Shown piece after piece: positions 24,585 through 32,804 of a stretch of 64,000 bases of DNA (within the stretch, counting starts at the first letter, position 1; each line of letters opens with the position of its first letter). The notes under the pieces are model-generated. The model worked only from the letters and a program-made list of their open reading frames with translations. It was not told the origin of the DNA and ran no database searches. The stretch comes from Chloroflexi bacterium CFX6 (lineage in GTDB: Bacteria > Chloroflexota > Anaerolineae > Anaerolineales > Villigracilaceae), in NCBI GenBank assembly GCA_030263595.1, contig SZPG01000031.1:1-64000 (forward strand), in the 5' to 3' direction. A program made the translations under genes and the position numbers.

Positions 24585-25652
24585 ATGATTCAAGACAATA
24601 ACGGCTCTGAAAGCACACAACCCAACGCGCCCATCGTAAAACGCAAACGCGGACGCGTCTTCATCATCAACGCGCTCGGCTTGATCGTCCTGCTAGCCCT
24701 GGGAGTATTCGGGGGCTATCAATCGGGGCTGGCGATCCGCAAGGATACACAGTCTTCCAGGCTGACGCAGCAACTCGGCGAACAATATCAATACGCTCTG
24801 GTGGACATCGAGTTCAGACGTTATGAAAATGCGAAACAACGGCTGGAATTCATTCTCGAAAAGGACCCCTCCTTTCCCGGCGCGCAGGATAAATTGACCG
24901 AAGTACTCGTGCAGATCAACCTTCAGGCAAATTACGTCCCGCCCACCGCGACGCCTTCCTTGACGCCCACGCCGGATTTCAGCGGCGCGCAGGACGCCTT
25001 CTCGCGCGCGCAACAATTCATCGCCGCGCAGGATTGGACCGGCGCATTGGGCGCGCTCGACCAGTTGCGTAAACTCGACCCGAACTACAACACCTCGCAG
25101 GTGGACGGCATGTATTACTTCGCCCTGCGCAATCACGGATACGACCTGATCACGAAGCAGGGTAACCTCGAGGGCGGCATCTATTATTTGACCCTGGCGG
25201 AACGCTTCGGGCCCCTGGACGTCAACGCCAACGGCGTGCGCGAGGGCGCGCGATACTACCTGTTGGGCGCGTCCTTCTGGGAACTGAACTGGGAACAGAC
25301 CGTCTCCTACTTCTCGCAGGTGTACAGCGGATGGCCCGGCTTGTGGGACGGCACGATGACCTCCTCGGATCGTTTCCGCTTCGCCTCCATGCGCTACGGC
25401 GACGAACTTTTCGGGGGACAAAGATACTGCGACGCGGTCGCCCAGTATGAGAACGCGCAACGCGTCGGGCAATTGGACCAACTCGCAAGCCAGAATTACG
25501 AACAGGCATTTGTCGGCTGTTATCCGCCGACCGCCACGCCCGACCCCTCCCTGTTGTTCACACCGACGCCCACACTGGAAGCGCCAACCGTGGAAACCCC
25601 GGCCGCGCCTCCGACGGATACGACTCCTCCAACAGATACCGGTGGAGGATAA
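24585..25652 (+). CDS. Single-pass membrane protein with TPR-like repeats
   Basis: 355 residues: short basic cytoplasmic tail (KRKRGRVF), one transmembrane helix (FIINALGLIVLLALGVFGGY), then an outer domain with TPR-like helical pairs (ALVDIEFRRYENAKQRLEFI, DAFSRAQQFIAAQDWTGALG) separated by a TPSLTPTPD linker, and a Thr/Pro-rich C-terminus. Likely a scaffold at the cell surface. Its stop overlaps the next start (TAATG), so both are co-translated. Preceded by a leaderless-type promoter. Confidence 0.8.
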   Translation: MIQDNNGSESTQPNAPIVKRKRGRVFIINALGLIVLLALGVFGGYQSGLAIRKDTQSSRLTQQLGEQYQYALVDIEFRRYENAKQRLEFILEKDPSFPGAQDKLTEVLVQINLQANYVPPTATPSLTPTPDFSGAQDAFSRAQQFIAAQDWTGALGALDQLRKLDPNYNTSQVDGMYYFALRNHGYDLITKQGNLEGGIYYLTLAERFGPLDVNANGVREGARYYLLGASFWELNWEQTVSYFSQVYSGWPGLWDGTMTSSDRFRFASMRYGDELFGGQRYCDAVAQYENAQRVGQLDQLASQNYEQAFVGCYPPTATPDPSLLFTPTPTLEAPTVETPAAPPTDTTPPTDTGGG

Positions 25653-26161
25653 TGCTGGCTGATCCTCCCGCCTGGGCGCTCGCGCTAACCTACTGGCTTC
25701 ACCTGCTCGCCACCGTCGCGTGGATCGGCAGCATCGCCGCGACCTCCATCCTCTTCCTGCCCGCCGCGAAGAACGCGCTCCAACCCGTTGACCACCTGGC
25801 GCTCATCGAAGCCATGCAAAAACGGCTCGAACCCATCGCGTGGTTCTGCATGAGCCTCCTGCTGATCACGGGCTTGTTCCAGATGAGCGTCAACCCGCAT
25901 TACGACGGATTCATCTCCGTCAGCACGCAATGGTCGCTGGCGCTCCTCATCAAGCACATCCTCGGCATATTCATGGTCGTCGCCAGCGCCATCCAGACCT
26001 GGGAGGTCATCCCCGCCATTCGCAGAACGTTGATGAACAAAAAGAAAGCGGACGAGAAAAAGATCCTCCAACTGCAAGATCGCGAGACGAGGCTCCTCCG
26101 CATCAACTTCGGACTTTCGATTTTGATCTTGCTTGCGACAGCATTCGCCCGCGCCTCCTAA
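25652..26161 (+). CDS. CopD-like four-helix membrane protein
   Basis: 169 residues, start overlapping the previous stop, GGAGG upstream. Four hydrophobic helices with WLHLLATVAWIGSIAAT, WFCMSLLLITGLFQM, LIKHILGIFMVVASA and a final LRINFGLSILILLATAF. Histidines in helices 1 and 3 (WLH, KHI) and the length match CopD/UPF0093-like membrane proteins, some of which bind copper or heme. Specific function not determined. Confidence 0.7.
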   Translation: MLADPPAWALALTYWLHLLATVAWIGSIAATSILFLPAAKNALQPVDHLALIEAMQKRLEPIAWFCMSLLLITGLFQMSVNPHYDGFISVSTQWSLALLIKHILGIFMVVASAIQTWEVIPAIRRTLMNKKKADEKKILQLQDRETRLLRINFGLSILILLATAFARAS

Positions 26162-26248
26162 ACGCGTAATGGACGCTCTCCAGCGTCCTAACGCGTAATG
26201 GACGCTCTCTAGCGTCGCAACGCGTAATGGACGCTCTCTAGCGTCCCA
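26160..26248. repeat. Tandem hairpin array A, three 30-bp units
   Basis: Three copies of CGCGTAATGGACGCTCTCTAGCGTC; each contains the palindrome GGACGCT-CTCT-AGCGTCC. Lies just after the CopD-like gene. Confidence 0.9.
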
Positions 26249-26251
26249 TTA

Positions 26252-26291
26252 AAGAAACAGCCGTCTCTTTCCTACGGGACGGCTGTTTCTT
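26252..26291 (+). terminator. 14-bp perfect hairpin between arrays
   Basis: AAGAAACAGCCGTC (26252-26265) and GACGGCTGTTTCTT (26278-26291), 12-base loop. T-rich right arm; on either strand it can terminate transcription between the convergent CopD-like and rimO genes. Confidence 0.8.
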
Positions 26292-26349
26292 GTACCGCGA
26301 GATTTATCTCGTTTTTGCCTCGTCTTCGATTTTTGCATACTGCTGTGCA

Positions 26350-26590
26350 GCAGCGGACGTTAGAGAACGTCCGCTACGCAGGGTTTGATAGTTAGAGAAC
26401 GTCGCTACGCAGGGTTTGTTACATAGTTAGAGAACGTCGCTATGCAGGGTTTGTTACATAGTTAGAGAACGTCGCTACGCAGGGTTTGTTACATAGTTAG
26501 AGAACGTCCGCTACGCAGGGTTTGTTACGCAGGATTTGTTTCGCGTGCTTTGTTACACGGAGTTTGTTACGCAGGGTTGGTTGGCGGTCG
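26350..26590. repeat. Tandem hairpin array B, about 35-bp units
   Basis: Five copies of TTAGAGAACGTC(C)GCTACG followed by CAGGGTTTGTTACATAG, decaying into GTTTGTTACGCAGG units. The first copy forms AGCGGACGTT-AGAG-AACGTCCGCT, a perfect ten-base stem. No unique spacers, so not CRISPR. The rest of 26292-26349 holds nothing I can identify. Confidence 0.9.
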
Positions 26591-26593
26591 AGT

Positions 26594-27979
26594 TTACAAC
26601 CTGATCAACTCCGGCGCGGGGACTCCGGTCAAATCATACGCCATCGCCCCCGTAATGCGGACCGGAACGATATCTCCGATCCTCGCCTCGCCCTCGATGA
26701 ACACCAGCCCGTCAATCTCCGGCGCGTCGCGATAGGATCGCCCGATGGCGATTCCCTTATCCCGCCCTTCGATCAAAACGTCCAACGTCCTGCCCACGTA
26801 CGATTGATTGACCTGCAACGAAATGCCCTGCTGCAGTTCCATCAACTGATCGTAACGCGCCTGCTTTACCTCGGCCGGGATCGGGTCGCCAAGCGGCTCG
26901 CTCGTCGTCCCCGGCTCGAACGAAAACTGGAACGCCCCCACGCGGTCGAAGCGGATCTCCTGCACGAAATCAATCAACGCCTGAAATTCCTCGTCCGTCT
27001 CGCCGGGATAACCGACGATGAACGTGGTGCGGATCGCCAGATCATCCATCTTCGCGCGCATCCTGTCGAGCGTCTTATGCACCCAGTCAATATTCGACGG
27101 CCGCCTCATGCGATACAACGTCTTCGGATGCGCGTGTTGAAGCGGCATATCGAGATACGGCAGAACCCGTTTGCTCGAAGCCATCACGTCAATAAGGCGA
27201 TCCGTCACGTAGCCGGGATAAGCGTACATGACGCGGATCCAGTCCAATCCGCCCCCACCCCCTCGCCCAATGGGAGAGGCGTCCTCTTCCGCAACTTTTA
27301 CAAGTTGTTCCAGCAAAACCGCCAACCCGTCCTTCATCCCCAGATCGTGACCGTAATCCGTCGTATCCTGCGCGATGAGGATCAACTCGCGCACGCCCAT
27401 ATCCCGCAACCGGCGCGCCTCCTCCAAAATGTACTCGAGCGGACGCGAAACAGCCGTCCCTTTGATGAGCGGGATCGCGCAGAACGCGCACGGACGGCGG
27501 CAGCCGTCCGCGATCTTGAGATACGCGCTCGCTCCCGCAACCGAGACGCGCAGCGCATCCTGTTCGTCCCTTCCAACGGTCTTCGCTTCGTCGGGCAGGT
27601 GATACAACGGCTCGGGATGCGGAACCTTGCGTAATTCGCGCACCACCTGGACGATGTCCATCCAGCGGCGCGTGCCGAGAACCCCGTCAATGCCGGGGAC
27701 CTTTTGCGCCACTTCCGAACCGTAGCGCTGGGTCAGGCATCCCGCCGCGATCAGAATCTGGTTTTGTCTCTTTCCCTCCGCCAGTTCGCGCAACACGCTG
27801 ATGGATTCTTCCTTCGCGGGTCCGATGAAGCCGCAGGTGTTCACGATCAACACGCTGGCGCGCGCGGGGTCGTTCACCGCGCGATAACCGTCGCGGAGGA
27901 GCAGTTGCGCCATCGAGTCCGAGTCGACGGTGTTCTTGGCGCAACCCAATGAAACGAGATGAAAGGTGTTTTTGGTCAC
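26594..27979 (-). CDS. rimO: Ribosomal protein S12 methylthiotransferase
   Basis: Radical SAM enzyme that methylthiolates Asp of S12. Start GTG at 27979 is chosen because the chain from here (VTKNTFHLVSLGCAKNTVDSD) is the family N-terminus; the longer frame is a translated repeat array. Domains: UPF0004 (LGCAKNTVDSD, VNTCGFIGPAKEE), radical SAM CRRPCAFC (CxxxCxxC), and C-terminal TRAM (NQSYVGRTLDVLIEGRDKG). An extra glycine-rich stretch (SPIGRGGGGG) before LDWIRVMYAYPG is a translated repeat. Arrays of hairpins flank it on both sides. Confidence 0.95.
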   Translation of the reverse strand: MTKNTFHLVSLGCAKNTVDSDSMAQLLLRDGYRAVNDPARASVLIVNTCGFIGPAKEESISVLRELAEGKRQNQILIAAGCLTQRYGSEVAQKVPGIDGVLGTRRWMDIVQVVRELRKVPHPEPLYHLPDEAKTVGRDEQDALRVSVAGASAYLKIADGCRRPCAFCAIPLIKGTAVSRPLEYILEEARRLRDMGVRELILIAQDTTDYGHDLGMKDGLAVLLEQLVKVAEEDASPIGRGGGGGLDWIRVMYAYPGYVTDRLIDVMASSKRVLPYLDMPLQHAHPKTLYRMRRPSNIDWVHKTLDRMRAKMDDLAIRTTFIVGYPGETDEEFQALIDFVQEIRFDRVGAFQFSFEPGTTSEPLGDPIPAEVKQARYDQLMELQQGISLQVNQSYVGRTLDVLIEGRDKGIAIGRSYRDAPEIDGLVFIEGEARIGDIVPVRITGAMAYDLTGVPAPELIRL

Positions 27980-28002
27980 TGATGAATCTTTCCTTCTTGT
28001 AA

Positions 28003-28190
28003 ACGGGCAACATGAATGTCGCGGTATGGTGTGTTTACGGTGCAGGCGACGTGAATGTCGCGTTACAGTAAGTTTACAGCGCGGGCGACATGAATGTCGC
28101 GGTGCGGTGTGTTTACGGTGCAGGCGACATGAATGTCGCGTTACAGTAGGCGACACGAACGTCGCGGTGCGGTGTGTTTACGGTGTAGGC
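28003..28190. repeat. Array of GCGACAT-GA-ATGTCGC palindromes
   Basis: Five copies of (G)CGACATGAATGTCGC or a variant (GACGTGAATGTCGC, GACACGAACGTCGC), spaced by GGTGCGGTGTGTTTACGG-like or GTTACAGTAAG spacers, total unit about 35-45 bases. It lies between rimO and the RodZ-like gene and touches the latter's 3' end. Confidence 0.9.
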
Positions 28191-29827
28191 GTCCTCGATG
28201 GGGTCGGCGTGTTCGTCGGCGAGGGGGTGGGCGAGGATGGAAGGGTGTTGGTCGGCGTTGCGGTAGCCAGCGGCGTCGGCGTGACGACCTCCTCCGCGCG
28301 GTAGATGTTATGAACGATCTGACCGAACGTCCCCATCAAGCCGAGATCGCGCCCATTGTAGGCAATGCGGATCGCGGCGCCGCTTCCCGCCAGGACCTCG
28401 ACCTGGTCCTCCGCCTCGAACAGGTACGCGTTCCCCGGTATGACCCTGCCCTCGAACGCCACTTCCCCATCCGCGATCACGCGCACGTACGTCCGCTCGA
28501 GCGCGACCAGGTTGACCTGCACGCTGACATTGACGTTCAAGGTGGGGACGATGATGGTCGGCGTCGCCTCTTCTTCGAATGATTCAACAGGCAGTAACGT
28601 GGCGGTCGCCGTGAACAGGGACGGGTCCGGCGATGCCAGCAGGACGTCCGAAATGGACGGCGCGGTCGGCTGGATCTCTTCGAGGCTTTGCAGGGTCAGC
28701 ACACGGTTGATGCCCCAGATGATGAATCCCACCAACAGGATCGCAATGCCGATGCCGAAGATCATATCGCCTACGATGAAGTTTTGCAGGACGGGTATGT
28801 TGGCAAGGATCGGTCCCCCCCGTTTGCGCGCGGGACGCTGCGGGTTCTTCTCACGATGCCGCGCCTGCAACGCGTCGGCAAAACGGAGCAGGATGGCGTC
28901 CACGTCCATGTCGAGGAAGGAGGCGTAGTTCGACAACATGCCGCGCGTCTGGACGGTGGAGGGCAGGCTCTTCATGTCGCCGCGTTCGAGCGCCTCGAGG
29001 TAATGCGCCTTGACGCGCGTGTTGCGTTCCACTTCCTCGAGATGCAGGCTCAGGGTTTCGCGGCGTTCCCGCAGTTTGGCGCCGATCTCTTTGAATATTT
29101 CATCCGAACGCTGAGGCTGTTCAACCCCCGACGCTTCCGGTTGCGCGGCGTCCGTTTCAGATTGCGAGGGCTCAGGCGGCGCGGCGGCTTCGGACGACTC
29201 AGCAATCGCATCGTCCTTCGTCCCGGCTTTCCGGTTGATGACCGCATCCAGCCGGTTCAGCCACGTTTGCCAGAGGGTGTCGCCGGCGTCGGGCTGGGAA
29301 GGTTCTTCCGGCTGGGATTCGACGATCTCCGCCGCGAGAGGTTCGGGTTGCGGAACGGGCTCCGCGATCTCTTCCGGCGTAGGCTCGATGACGGGAGACG
29401 GTTCCGCTTCGGCTTTTTTGCGTCCGCGGCGTTTGGGTTTGGCGGGAGTCGGCTCGGGCTGGGATTCGGTCTCTCGGACGGAATCAACCGTCGGCGGGGA
29501 AGGAGGCGTTTCGTCGGGCGCGGTTACAGCCTCTTGAGGAGATTCGATCGCGGGCTGGTCGGCGAGGTCCGCAGGTCCGATGATCTCCCCGGCGGTTTGC
29601 TGCGATGAGCGCATCTCTTCGAGCAGTCGGTCAATGTCCAGCCCAAGATATTCGGCGTAGTTGCGAAGGTAACCGCGCGCCTGCACGGGCGAAGGCATGA
29701 CGGAGAGATCGTCGTCCTCCAGCGCGCGCAAATAGTTGACGCGAATGCGCGTGGCTTCGAAGATTCGATCGAGCGTGAGTTGTTTTTCTTCGCGCGCGGC
29801 TTTGAGTCGTTGACCGATGGTTTGCAT
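28178..29827 (-). CDS. RodZ-like membrane protein with two helix-turn-helix domains
   Basis: 549 residues from the ATG at 29827. Two separate HTH_25-type domains: residues about 3-75 (IGQRLKAAREEKQLTLDRIF) and about 245-320 (IGAKLRERRETLSLHLEEVE), joined by a Pro/Glu-rich linker. A single transmembrane helix (MIFGIGIAILLVGFIIWGIN), then an outer domain of the DUF4115 type (VQVNLVALERTYVRVIADGE...RVIPGNAYLFEAEDQVEV) and a Thr/Pro tail. RodZ links MreB to the cell envelope; doubling of the cytoplasmic HTH domain is unusual compared with E. coli RodZ. Follows rplI on the same strand. Confidence 0.88.
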   Translation of the reverse strand: MQTIGQRLKAAREEKQLTLDRIFEATRIRVNYLRALEDDDLSVMPSPVQARGYLRNYAEYLGLDIDRLLEEMRSSQQTAGEIIGPADLADQPAIESPQEAVTAPDETPPSPPTVDSVRETESQPEPTPAKPKRRGRKKAEAEPSPVIEPTPEEIAEPVPQPEPLAAEIVESQPEEPSQPDAGDTLWQTWLNRLDAVINRKAGTKDDAIAESSEAAAPPEPSQSETDAAQPEASGVEQPQRSDEIFKEIGAKLRERRETLSLHLEEVERNTRVKAHYLEALERGDMKSLPSTVQTRGMLSNYASFLDMDVDAILLRFADALQARHREKNPQRPARKRGGPILANIPVLQNFIVGDMIFGIGIAILLVGFIIWGINRVLTLQSLEEIQPTAPSISDVLLASPDPSLFTATATLLPVESFEEEATPTIIVPTLNVNVSVQVNLVALERTYVRVIADGEVAFEGRVIPGNAYLFEAEDQVEVLAGSGAAIRIAYNGRDLGLMGTFGQIVHNIYRAEEVVTPTPLATATPTNTLPSSPTPSPTNTPTPSRTPTP

Positions 29828-29840
29828 CACGTAAAACGAA

Positions 29841-29879
29841 ACATCACCAGCCCCTCGAATGGGAACGGACTGGTGATGT
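29841..29879 (-). terminator. Hairpin after rplI
   Basis: ACATCACCAG (29841-29850) and CTGGTGATGT (29870-29879), ten perfect pairs. Located between the rplI stop and the RodZ-like start on the minus strand; weak U-tract. Confidence 0.6.
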
Positions 29880-29899
29880 CATGGTCGGAGGGGCGTGGA

Positions 29900-30445
29900 T
29901 CAGGCTTCGGCTGTTTCCGTCGATTCCGCTACTGCCGCTTCGGTCGGCGCTTCTTCGACGGGTTCTTCGAAGGCTTCGGCTTCGTCGGCTTCGACTGTTT
30001 CGCCTTCGCGGTGGACGATGACCTTTACTTCGGGGACCAGGTCCATCGTGAGACGGACGTGGGCGGTGTATTCGCCGAGGTTGCGAATGGGCTGCATGTC
30101 AATCTGATGTTTTTTGACTTCGAAGCGGGTCTTTTCGGACAAGGCGGTCGCCACGTCCTGTGTGGTGATGGAGCCGTAGAGTTTGCCGGTTTCGCCCGCC
30201 CTCGCGGCAAACGTCAACACAACGTCTTTGACCTGGTCTGCCAAGCCCTTGAGTTCCGAGTTGAGTTCTGCGCGGCGGATCTCAGCCTGCTGGCGGATCT
30301 TCTCCACCTGTTTGAGCGCGCCTGCGGTGGCAAGCACCGCCAATCCCTGCGGGATGAGGTAGTTGCGCCCGTAGCCGTCGGCGACCTTTTTGATGTCGCC
30401 CGCGCGCCCCAGTTTGTAAACGTCCCTGACAAGCATTACTTTCAT
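29900..30445 (-). CDS. rplI: 50S ribosomal protein L9 with acidic C-terminal extension
   Basis: Starts MKVMLVRDVYKLGRAGDIKK with DGYGRNYLIPQGLA, the L9 N-terminal rRNA-binding domain, followed by the connecting helix and C-domain (GKLYGSITTQDVATAL, KKHQIDM). Usual length is near 150; this is 181, the excess being a Glu/Ala-rich tail (EEPVEEAPTEAAVAE). AGGG precedes the ATG. Confidence 0.97.
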   Translation of the reverse strand: MKVMLVRDVYKLGRAGDIKKVADGYGRNYLIPQGLAVLATAGALKQVEKIRQQAEIRRAELNSELKGLADQVKDVVLTFAARAGETGKLYGSITTQDVATALSEKTRFEVKKHQIDMQPIRNLGEYTAHVRLTMDLVPEVKVIVHREGETVEADEAEAFEEPVEEAPTEAAVAESTETAEA

Positions 30446-30569
30446 GGTTCAAGCCCTTTCTGGCAAAGATTTTCTCGAGCGAAGGGTACAACGCTCGGCG
30501 GCGAATTTTACCACGATTCAGTTGGTCAAAAGTCGAAGGTCAAAGGTCGGTGACTTTCGACCTGCGACT

Positions 30570-31091
30570 TTAGACGGGCGACGATTTTTCCAGCAAATCC
30601 ATGTACGCGCCCTCGAGCAGATCGCTCCGTTCCACCCCGAGGCTGGTCATCAGACCCTCGGCAATTTCCTGTCCCTCGTCATCCCCCTGCCCCTCCCGCA
30701 GGACAACCTCCAGTTCCATGAACTGCCCCAGTCCCTGCACGTCGTCCAGGTGCACGCGCGTCTGCCCGACGAGATAGAGGTAACGCGTCTTCTTCACGAC
30801 GCCGCGAAGCCCATAAGCCAGCTCGAGCACACGTTTGAGGCTTTCGGGGTCGGACGTGTAACTGATGTGATAGTCCGAACGCTTCGGTCCTTCCCGGTCG
30901 GGGCGCGTGTAATAGATCAACTGTCCGCGGTCGGGCGCGAGGAGGCGTAGTTTCAAACGTCCCTGAGGAACGTTGAAGAAAACATCTTCCTGCGGGATGA
31001 CCTCCACAGGCGTATCGCTGAGTTTTTCGGCGCGCGCTTTGATTCCGTCGAAGTCGCGCGCGCGGGCTTTGATCTCGATATTGGCTGGCAT
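30570..31091 (-). CDS. CYTH-domain protein (class IV adenylate cyclase/thiamine triphosphatase fold)
   Basis: 173 residues. Opens with the EIKARARDF signature (ExExK-type at the N-terminus), then GRLKLRLL, LIYYTRPD, KKTRYLYLVGQTRVHLDDVQ, FMELEVVL, which together form the triphosphate tunnel. CYTH enzymes act on triphosphates such as ATP or thiamine triphosphate; the specific substrate cannot be assigned here. Upstream neighbour (31096) ends four bases away on the same strand. Confidence 0.88.
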   Translation of the reverse strand: MPANIEIKARARDFDGIKARAEKLSDTPVEVIPQEDVFFNVPQGRLKLRLLAPDRGQLIYYTRPDREGPKRSDYHISYTSDPESLKRVLELAYGLRGVVKKTRYLYLVGQTRVHLDDVQGLGQFMELEVVLREGQGDDEGQEIAEGLMTSLGVERSDLLEGAYMDLLEKSSPV

Positions 31092-31095
31092 GAGG

Positions 31096-31572
31096 CTATT
31101 GTACCGGTTTAAGCGAAATCACGGGAACGGATTCGGCGACGCGCCTGCAGGTCTCGCGCGTGGGGGACAACCGTTCGCCCAACATGACGAGCGTCAACTC
31201 ACGAAATGCAATCGGATGTTTTTGGGCATACTCCCACAAGACGCGCTCCGCCTCCTCTTTGGAGGTTTGGCTTGCCTCCGCTCCGAATTTCCTGTTCCCC
31301 ACCTGAACCTCGACCCCCGGATTCTTCAGGATGTTCAGATACCAGTCCGATCTTTCGCGCCACGCCGCGGCGGCGTAATATGTCCCCGTCGCTTCGTCGT
31401 TGCTCACAACCTCGACGACGGTCCGGCGCGGCAATCCGCTTTTGCGTCCCGTATGTGTGAGCATAAGAAAACGACCGCCAAGTAAAAAGCCGAGATTCAT
31501 CCGGTAAAGGATGATCGGCAAACGAAACAAGGCGCGTAAAAATCCGGTGGGTTTGTTTTCAGTCAGGGTCAT
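31096..31572 (-). CDS. F420-dependent (deazaflavin) nitroreductase-family protein
   Basis: 158 residues, no signal. Core pattern LTHTGRKSGLPRRTVVEVV, AAAWRERSDWYLNILKNPGV and VQVGNRKFGAEA is that of the Ddn/DUF385 split-barrel family, which in actinobacteria and Chloroflexota uses coenzyme F420. Substrate unknown. Runs directly into the CYTH gene, suggesting a shared transcript. Confidence 0.85.
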   Translation of the reverse strand: MTLTENKPTGFLRALFRLPIILYRMNLGFLLGGRFLMLTHTGRKSGLPRRTVVEVVSNDEATGTYYAAAAWRERSDWYLNILKNPGVEVQVGNRKFGAEASQTSKEEAERVLWEYAQKHPIAFRELTLVMLGERLSPTRETCRRVAESVPVISLKPVQ

Positions 31573-31615
31573 AATGCAGGCGTGTTTGGATTCGCGTCCA
31601 CAAAGAATTCATCCA

Positions 31616-32506
31616 TCAGGGCATGGGCTTGAGGGGCCAGGGAGCGAATCGGACCGCCCCGCGCCCGGCGCTCTTCAATTGCTCGAACACCCGATCCGTA
31701 TGTTCGTCGAGCGGCACGTTCTGGATCAGGAACAACTCGCCGGTGGAAGTGACAGCTGTGATGGTCGAAGCGACGTAATTCAGATCGCCGAATGAGGGAT
31801 GGGTATAGGAAAAATAATCCACGTTCGCCTCCCGATCCTGCTCCGTCGAAGAGACCATCTTCCAGAAACGATCGAAGAACGGATACTCGATGGGATTGCG
31901 AAACGCCTTCATCAGATATTTGAAATACGGATGGGCGCGATAACGAAGGCTGTTCACCCGGAAGGCGTGCATCGAATTCAGGGCATATTGATCCCAGTTG
32001 TCGGCGACGCGGTTTCGCCCGATGAGATCGCGCCCGAAGTTGATGCGCGCAGTGTTGTATCCGCCCGGGGTCTGCGCGGCGTCCTCGAACATGGCGGGCG
32101 GAATGTCGTAAAACGCCAGCATCATCCGATTCGCGGCGATCACGTCGCCAAACACGTCGCCCAAAAAAGCAGGCAGGCGGATATCCCCCGTCAAACCAAC
32201 CATCCGCTCCAGCACCTTCCTGACGTCGAACACATCCGTCCTGACGTTGGCGGACGCCTGGCGCACGATCTGTTTTCTATCCAGTCCGCTTGCCGCCAGG
32301 AAGAACTCGCGCCGCTCCAGCGTGGTCAATTGGAGCGCGTTCGCGAGTTTGAAAAGGAGTTCCGGCTCGAAGTGCTTTTTGACCCCGCGCTCGATCTGGC
32401 TGATCACAGCCTCGTCAACGTCTGCGATCTCGGCAAACTGGAATTGAGTCCACCCCATATCCTGTCGCAATGCGGATAAGAGTTGTCCAAATTCCTTGCG
32501 ATTCAT
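31616..32506 (-). CDS. XRE-type transcription regulator with MmyB-like ligand domain
   Basis: 296 residues from the ATG at 32506. Helix-turn-helix at residues 5-65 (LLSALRQDMGWTQFQFAEIA, ISQIERG), then the MmyB-like PAS-related domain (FGDVIAANRMMLAFYDIPP, FFDRFWKMVSS, DLNYVASTITAVTSTGELFL), which binds fatty-acid-like ligands in characterised relatives. A TATAAC box ten bases before the start suggests a nearly leaderless transcript. Possible target is its own neighbourhood; the oxidoreductase gene follows. Confidence 0.85.
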   Translation of the reverse strand: MNRKEFGQLLSALRQDMGWTQFQFAEIADVDEAVISQIERGVKKHFEPELLFKLANALQLTTLERREFFLAASGLDRKQIVRQASANVRTDVFDVRKVLERMVGLTGDIRLPAFLGDVFGDVIAANRMMLAFYDIPPAMFEDAAQTPGGYNTARINFGRDLIGRNRVADNWDQYALNSMHAFRVNSLRYRAHPYFKYLMKAFRNPIEYPFFDRFWKMVSSTEQDREANVDYFSYTHPSFGDLNYVASTITAVTSTGELFLIQNVPLDEHTDRVFEQLKSAGRGAVRFAPWPLKPMP

Positions 32507-32686
32507 CCTGACGCTGGTTATACCACGAAGTCGAAAAAATTCTTGAGCCAGCCCCAAAATTGATTGCTGGACATTCGCCCCAAAGTCTCGAATAATGGAA
32601 ACGTAATTTTGACCCGACAGAATGGGGGAGGCGGCTCTGCCGGTTCAAATCGGGGGATCGGCATAAGGGGGAACAAGTAAGAATAA

Positions 32687-32720
32687 AGAGACTCCGGTCG
32701 AGCCGGAGTCTCTCTTTTTC
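32687..32720 (-). terminator. 11-bp hairpin terminator after the CoA-binding gene
   Basis: AGAGACTCCGG (32687-32697), loop TCGAG, CCGGAGTCTCT (32703-32713); U-rich tracts on both sides, so it can work in both directions. The rest of 32507-32804 carries only the regulator's promoter. Confidence 0.85.
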
Positions 32721-32804
32721 AACGTCAATTCGGGATAAATGGCGTTTACTCACAACTCGCGCGTAGAGCGTACGCGTAGCGTCCAATGCGCCCCCATACC
32801 CGCG

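Noticed and set aside
26350-26590. CRISPR array
   Set aside because: Tandem repeats without unique spacers and no cas genes in the window.
27980-28156. N-terminal extension of rimO up to 28156
   Set aside because: It translates the palindrome array; the conserved RimO start is at the GTG at 27979.
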